From NCBI RefSeq assembly GCF_004114615.1, contig NZ_CP035300.1, positions 2,852,001 through 2,916,000 on the forward strand: a stretch of 64,000 bases of DNA, written 5' to 3'. The notes below the pieces were generated by a model. The model was not told the DNA's origin, ran no database searches, and saw nothing but the letters and a program-made list of their open reading frames with translations. A program made the position numbers and the translations under genes. The stretch's first letter is position 1. Each line of letters opens with the position of its first letter. Source of the stretch: Dyella sp. M7H15-1. Its GTDB lineage: Bacteria > Pseudomonadota > Gammaproteobacteria > Xanthomonadales > Rhodanobacteraceae. Positions 25,174-33,900 of this stretch are shown one piece after another.

Positions 25174-26124
25174 ATGTCGCTACGTTCGAATGGCCGTTCA
25201 TGGAGTGTGATGCTGGTGGGCATGCTAGCTATGGCTTGCAGTACGGCCAGCACGGCTCAGGCCAACTACCTTCCACCCTGGAATCCACCGCCGAGCGGCG
25301 GCGTGTCGTTCGCCGTGCCGCCGTTCGATGCCATTGCCGATTTGCATGGAGACATGGTCGATCCACAACTTACGGTGTTTTTCGCCGGCAACCAGTTCAT
25401 GGTGGTGCACGATCTGGTTGAAGCGTTCAAACAGCATTATCCGCAATACCAGCGTATTTATGTGGAAACTTTGCCACCAGGCATCCTGGTCAGGCAGATC
25501 GAGACGGGGTCGCTGGTGATGGGTAATCTGCGTATTGCGCTGAAGCCGGACATCTTCACCAACGGCAAAGGCTCGATCGCTGATTTGCAGAAACAGCATG
25601 AATGGTTTGCCGATACCGCCGACTATGCACGCAACCCGCTCGCCATTCTCGTTGCCAAGGGCAATCCCAGGCACATCGAAGGGTTGAAAGATCTCGGTCG
25701 CAGCGACGTGCGTGTCAGCATGCCCAATCCGCGGTGGGAAGGCATCGCCAAACAGATCGAGGCCAGCTATCGCAAGGTGGGTGGCGATGCGCTGGATCAC
25801 ACCATCATGGACAGCAAGGTGAAAAATGGCAGCACGTATCTCACGCGTATCCATCATCGCGAATCGCCATTGCGCGTTTTGCAGGGTGAGTCGGATGCCG
25901 CACCGGTATGGTCGACCGAGGCGTATTTCCAGCAGCAGATCCTGCATCGGCCGGTGGAAACCGTGGCGATCCCGGCGGATCAAAACGTCATGGCCACCTA
26001 CACTGCGGCACGCATGAAAGATGCGCCGCACGCCCAGGCAGCGAAGGACTTCCTGGCGTTCATGACCTCGTCCCAGGCACAGGCCATCTACCACAAATAC
26101 GGCTTCCAGCCACCGCAGTCATGA
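25174..26124 (+). CDS. Periplasmic solute-binding protein (ModA/SBP_bac_11-like)
   Basis: A 316-residue exported protein with an N-terminal signal peptide (hydrophobic MLVGMLAMACST region). It contains a type II solute-binding fold: LTVFFAGNQFMVVHDLVEAF, ARNPLAILVAKGNP, VRVSMPNPRWEGIAKQIEAS, and a C-terminal AAKDFLAFMTSSQAQAIYHKYGF. The last motif is typical of molybdate/sulfate-type binding proteins. No permease or ATPase gene accompanies it; instead it overlaps a cytochrome gene by 4 bp (ATGA). It may act as an oxyanion or substrate sensor/carrier for the redox enzymes (inference). Confidence 0.75.
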   Translation: MSLRSNGRSWSVMLVGMLAMACSTASTAQANYLPPWNPPPSGGVSFAVPPFDAIADLHGDMVDPQLTVFFAGNQFMVVHDLVEAFKQHYPQYQRIYVETLPPGILVRQIETGSLVMGNLRIALKPDIFTNGKGSIADLQKQHEWFADTADYARNPLAILVAKGNPRHIEGLKDLGRSDVRVSMPNPRWEGIAKQIEASYRKVGGDALDHTIMDSKVKNGSTYLTRIHHRESPLRVLQGESDAAPVWSTEAYFQQQILHRPVETVAIPADQNVMATYTAARMKDAPHAQAAKDFLAFMTSSQAQAIYHKYGFQPPQS

Positions 26125-26783
26125 AGCACGCATGCCTCGCATGGTGGGTGTCATGTGCGCTTTGTGTGGGCGGCGTGCTGGCCAGCACGCCGGATGGCGC
26201 CATGATTGCGCAGCAAGGCAATGGGCACAGCGCGGCACCTTGCATGGCATGCCATGGTATGGATGGCGGTGGTCAGGCGGCTGCAGGGTTTCCACGCCTG
26301 GCAGGGTTGCCGGAAGCGTATTTGCGCAAGCAGCTCGAAGACTTCGCCGACGGTTCGCGCGACAACGCTACCATGCTACCGGTGGTCGGCGCCTTGACCG
26401 ACGCCGAGCGCGATGCAGTCGTGGTCTACTACAGCAAGTTGCCGGTACCCGTTCCGGCGTCGACCGAGCCACTCAAGGAAAGTAGTGCTCAAGTCGGCCA
26501 AGCGTTGGCGGCACGGGGGCGCTGGTCCGATAGGCTACCAGCGTGCGAACAATGTCACGGCCCTGGTGGTATGGGTGTGGGCGATCACTTTCCACCACTA
26601 TCGGGGCAGTCATCGGTCTACCTCAGCAACGAGCTGCACGCCTGGAAGCAGGGAGCGCGGCATAACGATCCGCTACAACTCATGCAGAGCGTCGCCAGCA
26701 AGTTGAGCGACGACGACATCGCGGCGATCAGCGCATGGTATGCCACACAACCGGTCGCGCCGGGCAAGGAGCAGCAGCCATGA
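26121..26783 (+). CDS. Diheme cytochrome c, c4/TsdB-like
   Basis: A 220-residue periplasmic cytochrome from ATG 26121, overlapping the previous stop as ATGA. It has a signal peptide ending about residue 21 and two class I cytochrome c domains with CMACH (41-45) and CEQCH (142-146), each followed by a LPPLxG-like segment (FPRLAGLPEAYL, FPPLSGQSSVYL). This is the cytochrome c4 layout. TsdB, the electron acceptor of thiosulfate dehydrogenase, is of this type and is encoded just before tsdA, the arrangement seen here. Confidence 0.85.
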   Translation: MKHACLAWWVSCALCVGGVLASTPDGAMIAQQGNGHSAAPCMACHGMDGGGQAAAGFPRLAGLPEAYLRKQLEDFADGSRDNATMLPVVGALTDAERDAVVVYYSKLPVPVPASTEPLKESSAQVGQALAARGRWSDRLPACEQCHGPGGMGVGDHFPPLSGQSSVYLSNELHAWKQGARHNDPLQLMQSVASKLSDDDIAAISAWYATQPVAPGKEQQP

Positions 26784-27754
26784 AAGCGAAGTATCTGACA
26801 CTGATCATGGCCAGCTTGTTGCTCACTGCTTGCGAGCATTCCACGCCGCAACCTGCTGCACCGGTTGCCAAGGCGCCGGCCCCGGCATTATCAACATCGA
26901 AGAACGAAAGCCATTTTGCGCCGCCACTCGAATCGTCGATCCCCAACGATGATTTTGGCAAGCAGATCACTTTGGGTCGGCAGATTTTTATGAACCCCGG
27001 CAAGTACGCGGGGGCGTATGTAGGCAATCAACTGAGCTGCGACAATTGTCATCTCGATGCTGGTCGACTGGCGTATTCCGCGCCGATGTGGGGTGCGTAT
27101 CCGATGTATCCGGCCTATCGCAGCAAGACCGGTCAAGTGAACACCTTTGCCGAGCGATTGCAGGGTTGCTTCAACTACAGCATGAACGGCAAGGCTCCGC
27201 CACTTGGCGATCCGGTGCTGGTGGCGCTGGAAACCTATGCGTATTGGATGTCCAAAGGTGAGCCCATTGGTACATCGCTGCCAGGTCGCGGCTATCCCAA
27301 ATGGCCCAAGCCCGCGCTTGCCCCTGATTATGTGCGAGGCGAAGCGGTATTCAAGCGTGATTGCGCGCTGTGCCATGGCGATAACGGCCAAGGCCAGCAA
27401 GCAGGAGGGCGTGTGGTATTTCCGCCGCTGTGGGGACCGCAATCTTTCAACTGGGGTGCGGGCATGGAATCGATCACCAACGCTGTGGGCTTCATCCAAG
27501 CCAATATGCCGCTCGGACGTGGTAACACATTGACCAATCAGGATGCCTGGGATGTGGCGTATTTCATGAATGCCCACGAACGTCCGCAGGATCCACGTTA
27601 CAAAGACTCCATTCCTGTCACGCGCGCTGCTTTCCATGACACGCCCGATTCGCTGTACGGTGTGATGGTCAATGGACACCTGTTAGGGCAGGGCACGGCC
27701 GATTCGCGTACACACAGCGGCGGCTTGCGTGAAACTGAAGACGGGCACGAATAG
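26780..27754 (+). CDS. Diheme c-type lipoprotein, thiosulfate dehydrogenase TsdA-like
   Basis: A 324-residue protein from ATG 26780, overlapping the previous stop (ATGA). Lipobox LLTAC (Cys18) suggests membrane anchoring. Heme sites are CDNCH (87-91) and CALCH (195-199). Between them are segments diagnostic of the TsdA group: HLDAGRLAYSAPMWGAYP, PAYRSKTGQVNTFAERL and GCFNYSMNGK. Cys130 falls where TsdA enzymes carry a cysteine heme ligand (family knowledge; the match is inferred). TsdA oxidises thiosulfate to tetrathionate. The preceding cytochrome would accept electrons. The substrate is not proven, and related enzymes can act in reverse. Confidence 0.78.
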   Translation: MKAKYLTLIMASLLLTACEHSTPQPAAPVAKAPAPALSTSKNESHFAPPLESSIPNDDFGKQITLGRQIFMNPGKYAGAYVGNQLSCDNCHLDAGRLAYSAPMWGAYPMYPAYRSKTGQVNTFAERLQGCFNYSMNGKAPPLGDPVLVALETYAYWMSKGEPIGTSLPGRGYPKWPKPALAPDYVRGEAVFKRDCALCHGDNGQGQQAGGRVVFPPLWGPQSFNWGAGMESITNAVGFIQANMPLGRGNTLTNQDAWDVAYFMNAHERPQDPRYKDSIPVTRAAFHDTPDSLYGVMVNGHLLGQGTADSRTHSGGLRETEDGHE

Positions 27755-27808
27755 TCGCCACCCGGAGGGGAGAGGATCCTTACCTCCAAAGGCACTAACT
27801 TAAAGCAT

Positions 27809-27973
27809 CGTCGCCCCGGCGAAGGCCCTGTCTCTTGATCACATCTTTTTGTTTGCTATGTGCTGCAAATAACCAGCAAAACGGGACAGATCAGTCCCCT
27901 CTCCCCAAAGGGGAGAGGGGGTGCCGCAGCGTCAGATTTGTGATCAAGAGACAGGGCCTTCGCCGGGACGACG
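27809..27973. repeat. 35-bp inverted repeats flanking a nested palindrome, MITE-like
   Basis: Arms at 27809-27843 and 27939-27973 are inverted copies matching at 34 of 35 positions. The 95-bp interior carries a second perfect hairpin, CCCCTCTCCCC/GGGGAGAGGGG (27896-27906 and 27910-27920, loop AAA). No coding capacity is seen. The element follows the cytochrome operon by about 55 bp. It looks like a non-autonomous palindromic element or REP cluster that could also stop transcription. The remaining sequence up to 28084 shows nothing recognisable. Confidence 0.65.
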
Positions 27974-28084
27974 GCTCTGAATTTTTCGCAATATTCGAGC
28001 GAGATGCAGTTTAAGCGAGTGCCGTTGTCTCTAGCCCAACTTTGCGGCTTTATGTGAAACTCAGGCTTCCAGGTTCAACAGGGG

Positions 28085-28384
28085 GTGGACGTGCGTTTTC
28101 TGTCATTGCAAGATTTTGCCCCGCATGTGAATGAGACTTTTCATGTCGCCGTGGGCGACAGTCGCACCGATTTTATGCTGGTGGAAGTAAAGTCCCTGCC
28201 AGCGCGCGTTGTTCCCGGTTTGGTGCGCGCTCCATTTTCGCTGACGTTTCACCATGGTGCCGCGATCGTCTTTCCGCAAAAGGTTTATCCGATGAGGCAC
28301 GATTCACTCGGTGAATTCGGTATTTTTCTGGTGCCGATTGCACGCAACCGCGACGGATTTTTATATCAAGCGATCTTCAATTGA
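28085..28384 (+). CDS. Small DUF6916-like protein
   Basis: A 99-residue soluble protein with a GTG start (VDVRFLSLQDFAPHVNETF). The pattern is a beta-rich domain (FMLVEVKSLPARV, PFSLTFHHGAAIVFPQKVYPM) ending in a strand, FGIFLVPIARNRDG. It resembles the DUF6916 family found beside tail-collar genes. It converges with the acetyltransferase gene and overlaps it by 8 bp. The function is unknown. The start is uncertain because a poly-G run precedes it rather than a clear ribosome site. Confidence 0.6.
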   Translation: MDVRFLSLQDFAPHVNETFHVAVGDSRTDFMLVEVKSLPARVVPGLVRAPFSLTFHHGAAIVFPQKVYPMRHDSLGEFGIFLVPIARNRDGFLYQAIFN

Positions 28385-28925
28385 CCATCCAGCGCATCCG
28401 GATATAAGGCGGTTCCGGTTCGATGGTGACAAAACCTAGCCGTGTATAAAGTCGATGCGCCGCGACGTTTAGGATGTTGACATGCAGATCGATGCCAGCC
28501 GCTTTATTTTCGCACGCCATCGATTGCGACCATTGCAACAAGCTGCTGCCGATGCCTTGCCCACGCCACGTCGGCAATAAAGCGACATCGACGACCAGAA
28601 AATAAGCTTCTTGCCGCAGCAGATAGTAGCGTCCAATAGCGGTGTCGCCGGATTCGACGATCAGAAAATCGGATTCCCCGTAGTAATCCACGAAGTGCCG
28701 ATGTTGCAAGGCGAATTGGTCGTCGAGGAAGAGCTTGCACATCGCCGCGGGCCATCCCGTCAGATGCAATTCTTCCATGTGCAGTTCGCCGTAGAGGTTT
28801 CGCAAGAAAAATAAATCCCGCTGCGTGGCACGACGCAGGCGAATACCGCGCGCGTCAAGTACGGCGCACGCAGGGATAGGTGCGTGAGCTGGTGGGAATG
28901 CCGGCAGTGATTCATCCAGTGGCAT
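28377..28925 (-). CDS. GNAT-family N-acetyltransferase
   Basis: A 182-residue protein with the GNAT core: IRLRRATQRDLFFLRNLYGE at the start, DTAIGRYYLL, then motif A (VDVALLPTWRGQGIGSSLLQ, with acetyl-CoA-binding RGQGIG). Motif B contains LHVNILNVAAHRLYTRLGF. It probably acetylates an amine or protein N-terminus; the substrate is unknown. Its ATG overlaps the stop of the upstream collar-protein gene by one base (TAATG), so it is translated with the tail-collar cassette and may modify those proteins (inference). Confidence 0.85.
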   Translation of the reverse strand: MPLDESLPAFPPAHAPIPACAVLDARGIRLRRATQRDLFFLRNLYGELHMEELHLTGWPAAMCKLFLDDQFALQHRHFVDYYGESDFLIVESGDTAIGRYYLLRQEAYFLVVDVALLPTWRGQGIGSSLLQWSQSMACENKAAGIDLHVNILNVAAHRLYTRLGFVTIEPEPPYIRMRWMVN

Positions 28926-29461
28926 TAGCCGAATGATGGAAAGTTGCCGTACAAGGCGATGCAGTAATTGATGGCCAGTGACGGCTGGCAGTTTTCATGA
29001 GGTATGTTTTGACCAGTCATGCCCAACATGGTCGAAGCAAAATTCCCGTTGGGGTTAGTGCCTTGCGGTGGGAATGGATTGGCGTGCTGGGGCATCTGTA
29101 ATGCGCTGTTGGCGAGCGGGCCAGCGGTGCGTTGTGTCGCATCGGTTTGGTCATAGATCAGGAAGCCGTGGTTGTGTGCAGGTATTTCCGTGGTCAGCAA
29201 GGCTACGCTGGCTTCGCCGAAGGTTTCACCTGCAGTACGCGGGCTGAGGCCCGTGCCTTGTCCCTGGCTGCAGGCTGCACGCGTGGTCAAATTGGGAAGC
29301 TGGAAGGTGGTTTGGCCATTGCCGCCGTAGAGGGTGCCGATCAACGAAAACAGCGCGGTGTTTTGCAGGACGTTCAAGGTAGCGCCGTTGCAGAATGCCC
29401 AGTCAATCGGCGCAAAGTTGAAGCCTAGCAGCTGGATTTCACCAATAAATGGCTGAGTCAT
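28925..29461 (-). CDS. Tail-collar domain protein (MdpB/TailC type), third of three
   Basis: A 178-residue protein beginning MTQPFIGEIQLLGFNFAPIDW. Hallmarks of the phage tail-collar domain are AFCNGATLNVLQNTALFSLIGTLYGGNGQTTFQLPNL followed by a C-terminal NCQPSLAINYCIALYGNFPSFG. It is the last of three tandem paralogues and is translationally coupled to the acetyltransferase gene. Similar stand-alone trios occur in many bacteria outside prophages, with unknown role (family knowledge). No other tail genes are nearby. Confidence 0.85.
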   Translation of the reverse strand: MTQPFIGEIQLLGFNFAPIDWAFCNGATLNVLQNTALFSLIGTLYGGNGQTTFQLPNLTTRAACSQGQGTGLSPRTAGETFGEASVALLTTEIPAHNHGFLIYDQTDATQRTAGPLANSALQMPQHANPFPPQGTNPNGNFASTMLGMTGQNIPHENCQPSLAINYCIALYGNFPSFG

Positions 29462-29477
29462 GGAGATTGCCCCTGTA

Positions 29478-30011
29478 TCAGCTTTGCGAGGGAAAAAGGC
29501 CTTCGAAGGCGATGCAATACGACGCCGTCAAAGTGGGCATGGTGTTGTCGTGCGGTTGACTGCCGCCGGTGTAGGTCACGGCACTGTTTTCCAGGTTGAA
29601 AGACCGAGCGCCGGTCAGATTGCTGGAATACATGGTGTCGGTGCTCGCCACGGTGCCGGGTGCCACGCTTGAAGAAGGGCTTGTCGCATTGGCTTGGTTA
29701 GTCGTTGCATAGGCGATGTGCGTGTGTAGTGGCAACTGGACGATTGTCAGGTCGACACTTTCGGTGCCGACACTCTGGCCCAGCGGACGAGGACTCAAGC
29801 CATTCCCCGTGCCTTGATGCAACGGCACCCTGCCGCGTAAGTCGGGGAGGCCAAAGGTATTTTGTCCATCGCCTCCATAGGTGGTGCCAAGCAGCGTGTA
29901 TAGCACTTCGTAACCCGAAATGGATTGCAGGCTGCCATCACAGGCCAGCCAACCGGTGGGAATGCGTGGAAACCCGAACAGACGGATTTCGCCGACGAAT
30001 GGTGTACTCAT
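29478..30011 (-). CDS. Tail-collar domain protein, second of three
   Basis: A 177-residue paralogue from ATG 30011 (MSTPFVGEIRLFGFPRIPTGW); an upstream in-frame start lacks family similarity. It shows the same collar core, LACDGSLQSISGYEVLYTLLGTTYGGDG then FGLPDLRGRVPLHQG, and the C-terminal TLTASYCIAFEGLFPSQS. The middle part (ATTNQANATSPSSSV) is Ser/Thr/Ala-rich and differs among the three copies, as expected for a variable exposed region. It lies 16 bp upstream of the third copy. Confidence 0.85.
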   Translation of the reverse strand: MSTPFVGEIRLFGFPRIPTGWLACDGSLQSISGYEVLYTLLGTTYGGDGQNTFGLPDLRGRVPLHQGTGNGLSPRPLGQSVGTESVDLTIVQLPLHTHIAYATTNQANATSPSSSVAPGTVASTDTMYSSNLTGARSFNLENSAVTYTGGSQPHDNTMPTLTASYCIAFEGLFPSQS

Positions 30012-30037
30012 GAAGCACCTCTTTCTCTGGGTTCGAT

Positions 30038-30571
30038 TCAACCGCGCGATGGATAGATGCCGTTCAACGCAATATTGAAGTTGATGGTGAGGTTCGGTTG
30101 CATATTGTTGTGCGGCAGCCCGGAACCGGCGTTTTGCACCTGCGCCGGATTCAGTGCAGACAGCCCCGATGCGGCGCTGGCATAAAGGGCCTCATTGGCA
30201 AAGCTGCCGTAAAGCGAGTTGGTGGGATTGCGGGAAACGCCATTTTGAGCGGTATTGGTCACGTTGTGGGTGTGCATAGGAAGGTTGGTCGTGGTCAAGC
30301 TCACCGTTTCCACGCCTAATGACTGGCCGACGGAATAAGGTGTTGGTTGCCATGCGCTATCGGCTGACGGGCCGGCGCCTACGGGCGTGCGCCCTCGCAT
30401 ATCAGGCAGCGCGAAATTCACGCGACCGTCACCTCCGAACTGAGTGCCCAGCAACGAAAACAACGCTGTGTTCTGGTTGATGGGGAGCAACTGCCCATTG
30501 CACTGGGCGAAACCACGCGGTGAAAAGCCGAAGCTGGTTAGCATGATCTGTCCGAGAAAGTAGTCAGACAT
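30038..30571 (-). CDS. Tail-collar domain protein, first of three
   Basis: A 177-residue paralogue from ATG 30571 (MSDYFLGQIMLTSFGFSPRGF). The core reads AQCNGQLLPINQNTALFSLLGTQFGGDGR, then ALPDMRGRTPVGAG, with C-terminal LTINFNIALNGIYPSRG. It is the promoter-proximal gene of the leftward collar trio plus acetyltransferase. The middle region (NTAQNGVSRNPTNSLYG) is divergent from its paralogues. The region 30572-30986 upstream holds only repeat-like sequence, so the promoter is likely close to 30600, but was not identified. Confidence 0.85.
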   Translation of the reverse strand: MSDYFLGQIMLTSFGFSPRGFAQCNGQLLPINQNTALFSLLGTQFGGDGRVNFALPDMRGRTPVGAGPSADSAWQPTPYSVGQSLGVETVSLTTTNLPMHTHNVTNTAQNGVSRNPTNSLYGSFANEALYASAASGLSALNPAQVQNAGSGLPHNNMQPNLTINFNIALNGIYPSRG

Positions 30572-30986
30572 CGTGAACCCCTTTTGGCTGGATGATTGGA
30601 ACTTTGCCACTTTAGCCTAAGGATGCCATTTTGAATTAAAGTGGCAGCCTGTTGAAGGTCGAGCACGCCAAGCATTTTCGTGTATCGGCACGTTATATGC
30701 AGTTATTTTTGGCTGGGCCACGAAAGCGTGCCGTTTAAATAAATTCGGCACGAGTTAGATCGAAAGCTGCACGTTTACCACTCGCGGCCGACCTTTTAAA
30801 GGCAGGCTGCACCCTGGGGGAGGGTGAGTGATGAGGCTGCTGTCTGTTGTGAGTATCCGTTCACATCGCCATGCTACAGCGTGGGGAACGCTTGCTTGGC
30901 TGTTTTTGGCATGCTTCGCATGTTCTTCACTCACAAATCGTACACATGGCGACGGCGCGAGCCGTAGCGCTGGTCGTTTCGCCCGT
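30572..30986. other. Intergenic region with repeat-like sequence upstream of the autotransporter
   Basis: About 415 bp between divergent genes. The frame of the autotransporter extends up to an ATG at 30828, but 30770-30960 looks like a dispersed intergenic repeat (GGGGGAGGGTGAGTG and adjacent sequence) rather than conserved coding sequence. Both promoters should lie here. None was fixed by eye. Confidence 0.4.
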
Positions 30987-33900
30987 ATGGCCGCGCTTTT
31001 GTACAAGCTGCTGCTGGTTTTATCTTTGGCGGCATTTGCCCTTATGCCGATCACAGCGCGAGCCGGTAATTTGAGCGGCTGCCCGGCCTCGTTTGAAGTG
31101 CCGGCCAGTGGTTCGGCAACGTTGAACACCTTCAATTGTTCCGATATCTACGGCAGCCTGGATGGTCTGGGTACCAACTACCCGGCCTTCGATCCCGACA
31201 GTTCGCCGCCGCAAGGTCCGGATCAGGTCAATACCACCAACGGCACGGCCGTCAACGTCGACGATAACGATCAATATCTGCAATACACCAACAACGGAAA
31301 TGGCAACACGACGGATAGCTACGTCTGGGTCGATGCCAACGACATCAACCATACCGAAACCATCAGTATTCTCAACATCAGCACAAGCAGTCTCCCCAAC
31401 GCTACGGTGGGCACGGCTTATAGCAAGACGATCTCCGGCGCGGGCGGTACGACTTCCGGTTACAGCTTCAGTTCGACAACCTTGCCGGCGGGGCTGTCGC
31501 TCAGCACTAGCGGTGTGTTGTCGGGTACGCCCACGACAGCCGGCAGCTACTCGTTCACTGTCACCTTGTCGGACAGTGTCGTGTCGGTCAGCCGAACCTA
31601 TTCCAGTTTCACGGTTGCCAACGCCAGCATCAGCATTTCCCCCAGCACCCTGCCCAATGGCACGGTGGCTAGTGCCTACAGCCAAACGATTACCGCCAGC
31701 GGCGGCACGTCGCCTTATACCTATGCCATCATCGCCGGGGCTTTGCCGGCGGGATTGAGCCTCAACAGCGGCAGTGGCACGATATCGGGCACGCCCACCG
31801 CAGGCGGCACGTTTACGGTGACCGTGCAGGCAACGGATGCCGGCAGCAATACGGCCTCCAAGACGTATTCCAGTTGGACGATGGCGGCGCCCACCATCAC
31901 CGTATCGCCATCGACCCTGCCGGCCGCGACGCAAGGCAGCAGTTACAACCAGGCTATCACCGCCAGCGGCGGTACCTCGCCTTACACTTATGCGGTGACC
32001 AGCGGCAGCTTGCCCAGTGGTGTCACGCTTTCCAGTAGCGGCACGCTCAGCGGTACGCCCACGGTGTATGGAAACTTCACCTTTACCGTCACCGCCACGG
32101 ATAACAGCACCGGCACCGGGCCTTATACCGGCAGCGCCAATTACACGCTCACCGTGAATGCATCGGCGCCGACCATCACCACCAGTACGGTGCCCAACGG
32201 CACCGTGGGTGTGAGTTACAGCACAACGATCAGTGCAAGCGGCGGCAATTCGCCGTATACCTTCTCGCTGGCGTCGGGCAGTTTGCCGCCGGGTTTGAGT
32301 CTCAGCAGCAGCGGTGTATTTTCGGGCACGCCCACCGCGGGTGGCAGCTATACGTTCACCGTACGAGTGACGGATGCGGCTAGCAGCACGGCCACCAAGA
32401 CCTATTCGAATGTCACGATCAGTGCGCCGACCATCATGGTGTCGCCGTCGAGCTTGCCAAGCGCCACGCAAAACAGCAGTTACAGCCAAACCGTCAACGC
32501 CAGTGGTGGTACGTCGCCTTACACCTATGCGGTGACCAGTGGCAGCTTGCCCAGCGGTGTCACGCTCAATGCGAGCAGTGGTGCCTTGGGCGGTACACCC
32601 ACGGTGTACGGCAATTTCAGCTTCACCGTTACCGCCACGGATAGCAGCAGCGGTACCGGGCCGTATACCGGTAGCGCCAATTACACGCTGACCGTGAATG
32701 CATCGACGCCGACGATCACCACCAGCAGCGTACCCAACGGAACGGTCGGCGTGAGTTATAATCAGACTATTAGTGCAAGCAATGGCAATCCGCCATATAC
32801 CTTCTCGATTTCGTCCGGCAGCTTACCGCCGGGTTTGAGCCTCAGCAGTGGCGGGGTGATTTCCGGTACGCCGACCGCGGGCGGCAGCTACACCTTTACG
32901 GTCAAGGTAACGGATGCGAACAGCAATACCGCGACACAGACCTACTCAGGTGTAACGATAGCTGCGCCGACGTTGTCTATATCGCCAAGCAACGGCACCG
33001 CCTTCAGCGCAACCTACGCTACAGCCTATTCGCAAAGCTTCAGCGGTAGTGGCGGAACGTCGCCGTATACCTTCCACGTGAGCAGCGGCAGTCTGCCGGC
33101 GGGTGTGAGTTTGTCGAGTGCTGGTGTGCTCTCCGGTACGCCCACGCAGGCGGGGCATTTCAGTTTTGCGATCACGGCGACCGACAGTTCCACCGGCACC
33201 GGCGCGCCGTTTACCGCCACGGACAATTACAGCCTGACGGTGAGTAACAGCACGATCACCCTAACCCCGACCACGCTTACCAGCGGTGTGGCGGGTGTCA
33301 ATTATTCCGCGACGCTGAGCGGCAGCGGTGGCGTAGCGCCATACAGCTTCAGTGTGACGTCCGGCAGCTTGCCCGCGGGTATTTCCTTGAGTAGCAGCGG
33401 TGTCTTGAGCGGTACGCCAACAGCGGCGGGTGCGTTCAATGTCACGATCACCGCCACGGATGCGAACAGCTTTACCGGTAGCCAGGCGTATACGTTGACG
33501 ATGACGGCCGCGACGATCAGCCTCAGTCCCAGTTCGTCGACCTTGACCGTGGCGACCGCGGAAAGCGCTTATTCGCAAACATTCACTGCTAGCGGCGGCA
33601 CAGCCCCTTATCACTACACTGTAACATCGGGCAGTCTGCCGGCGGGTTTGAGCTTGACCAGTGCGGGTGTGCTATCGGGTACGCCGACGGTATCTGGTGC
33701 CTATACGTTCTCCGTCACGGCCACCGACAGCAGCACCGGTACGGGTGCGCCGTTCACGGGCATGCGCAGTTATTCGCTCTCCGTCAATGCACCGACGCTA
33801 ACGATAACGCCTACCACCTTGCCAAATCCGCAAGATGCAGCGGCATATAGCCAGCAGTTGCAAACCCGTGGTGGTACGGGCACGTACACCTATTCGGTCA

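Noticed and set aside
31020-32489. 489-codon minus-strand frame inside the autotransporter gene
   Set aside because: Arg/Gly/Thr-rich repetitive product produced by the repeated coding DNA on the other strand; the plus-strand frame has a signal peptide and barrel.
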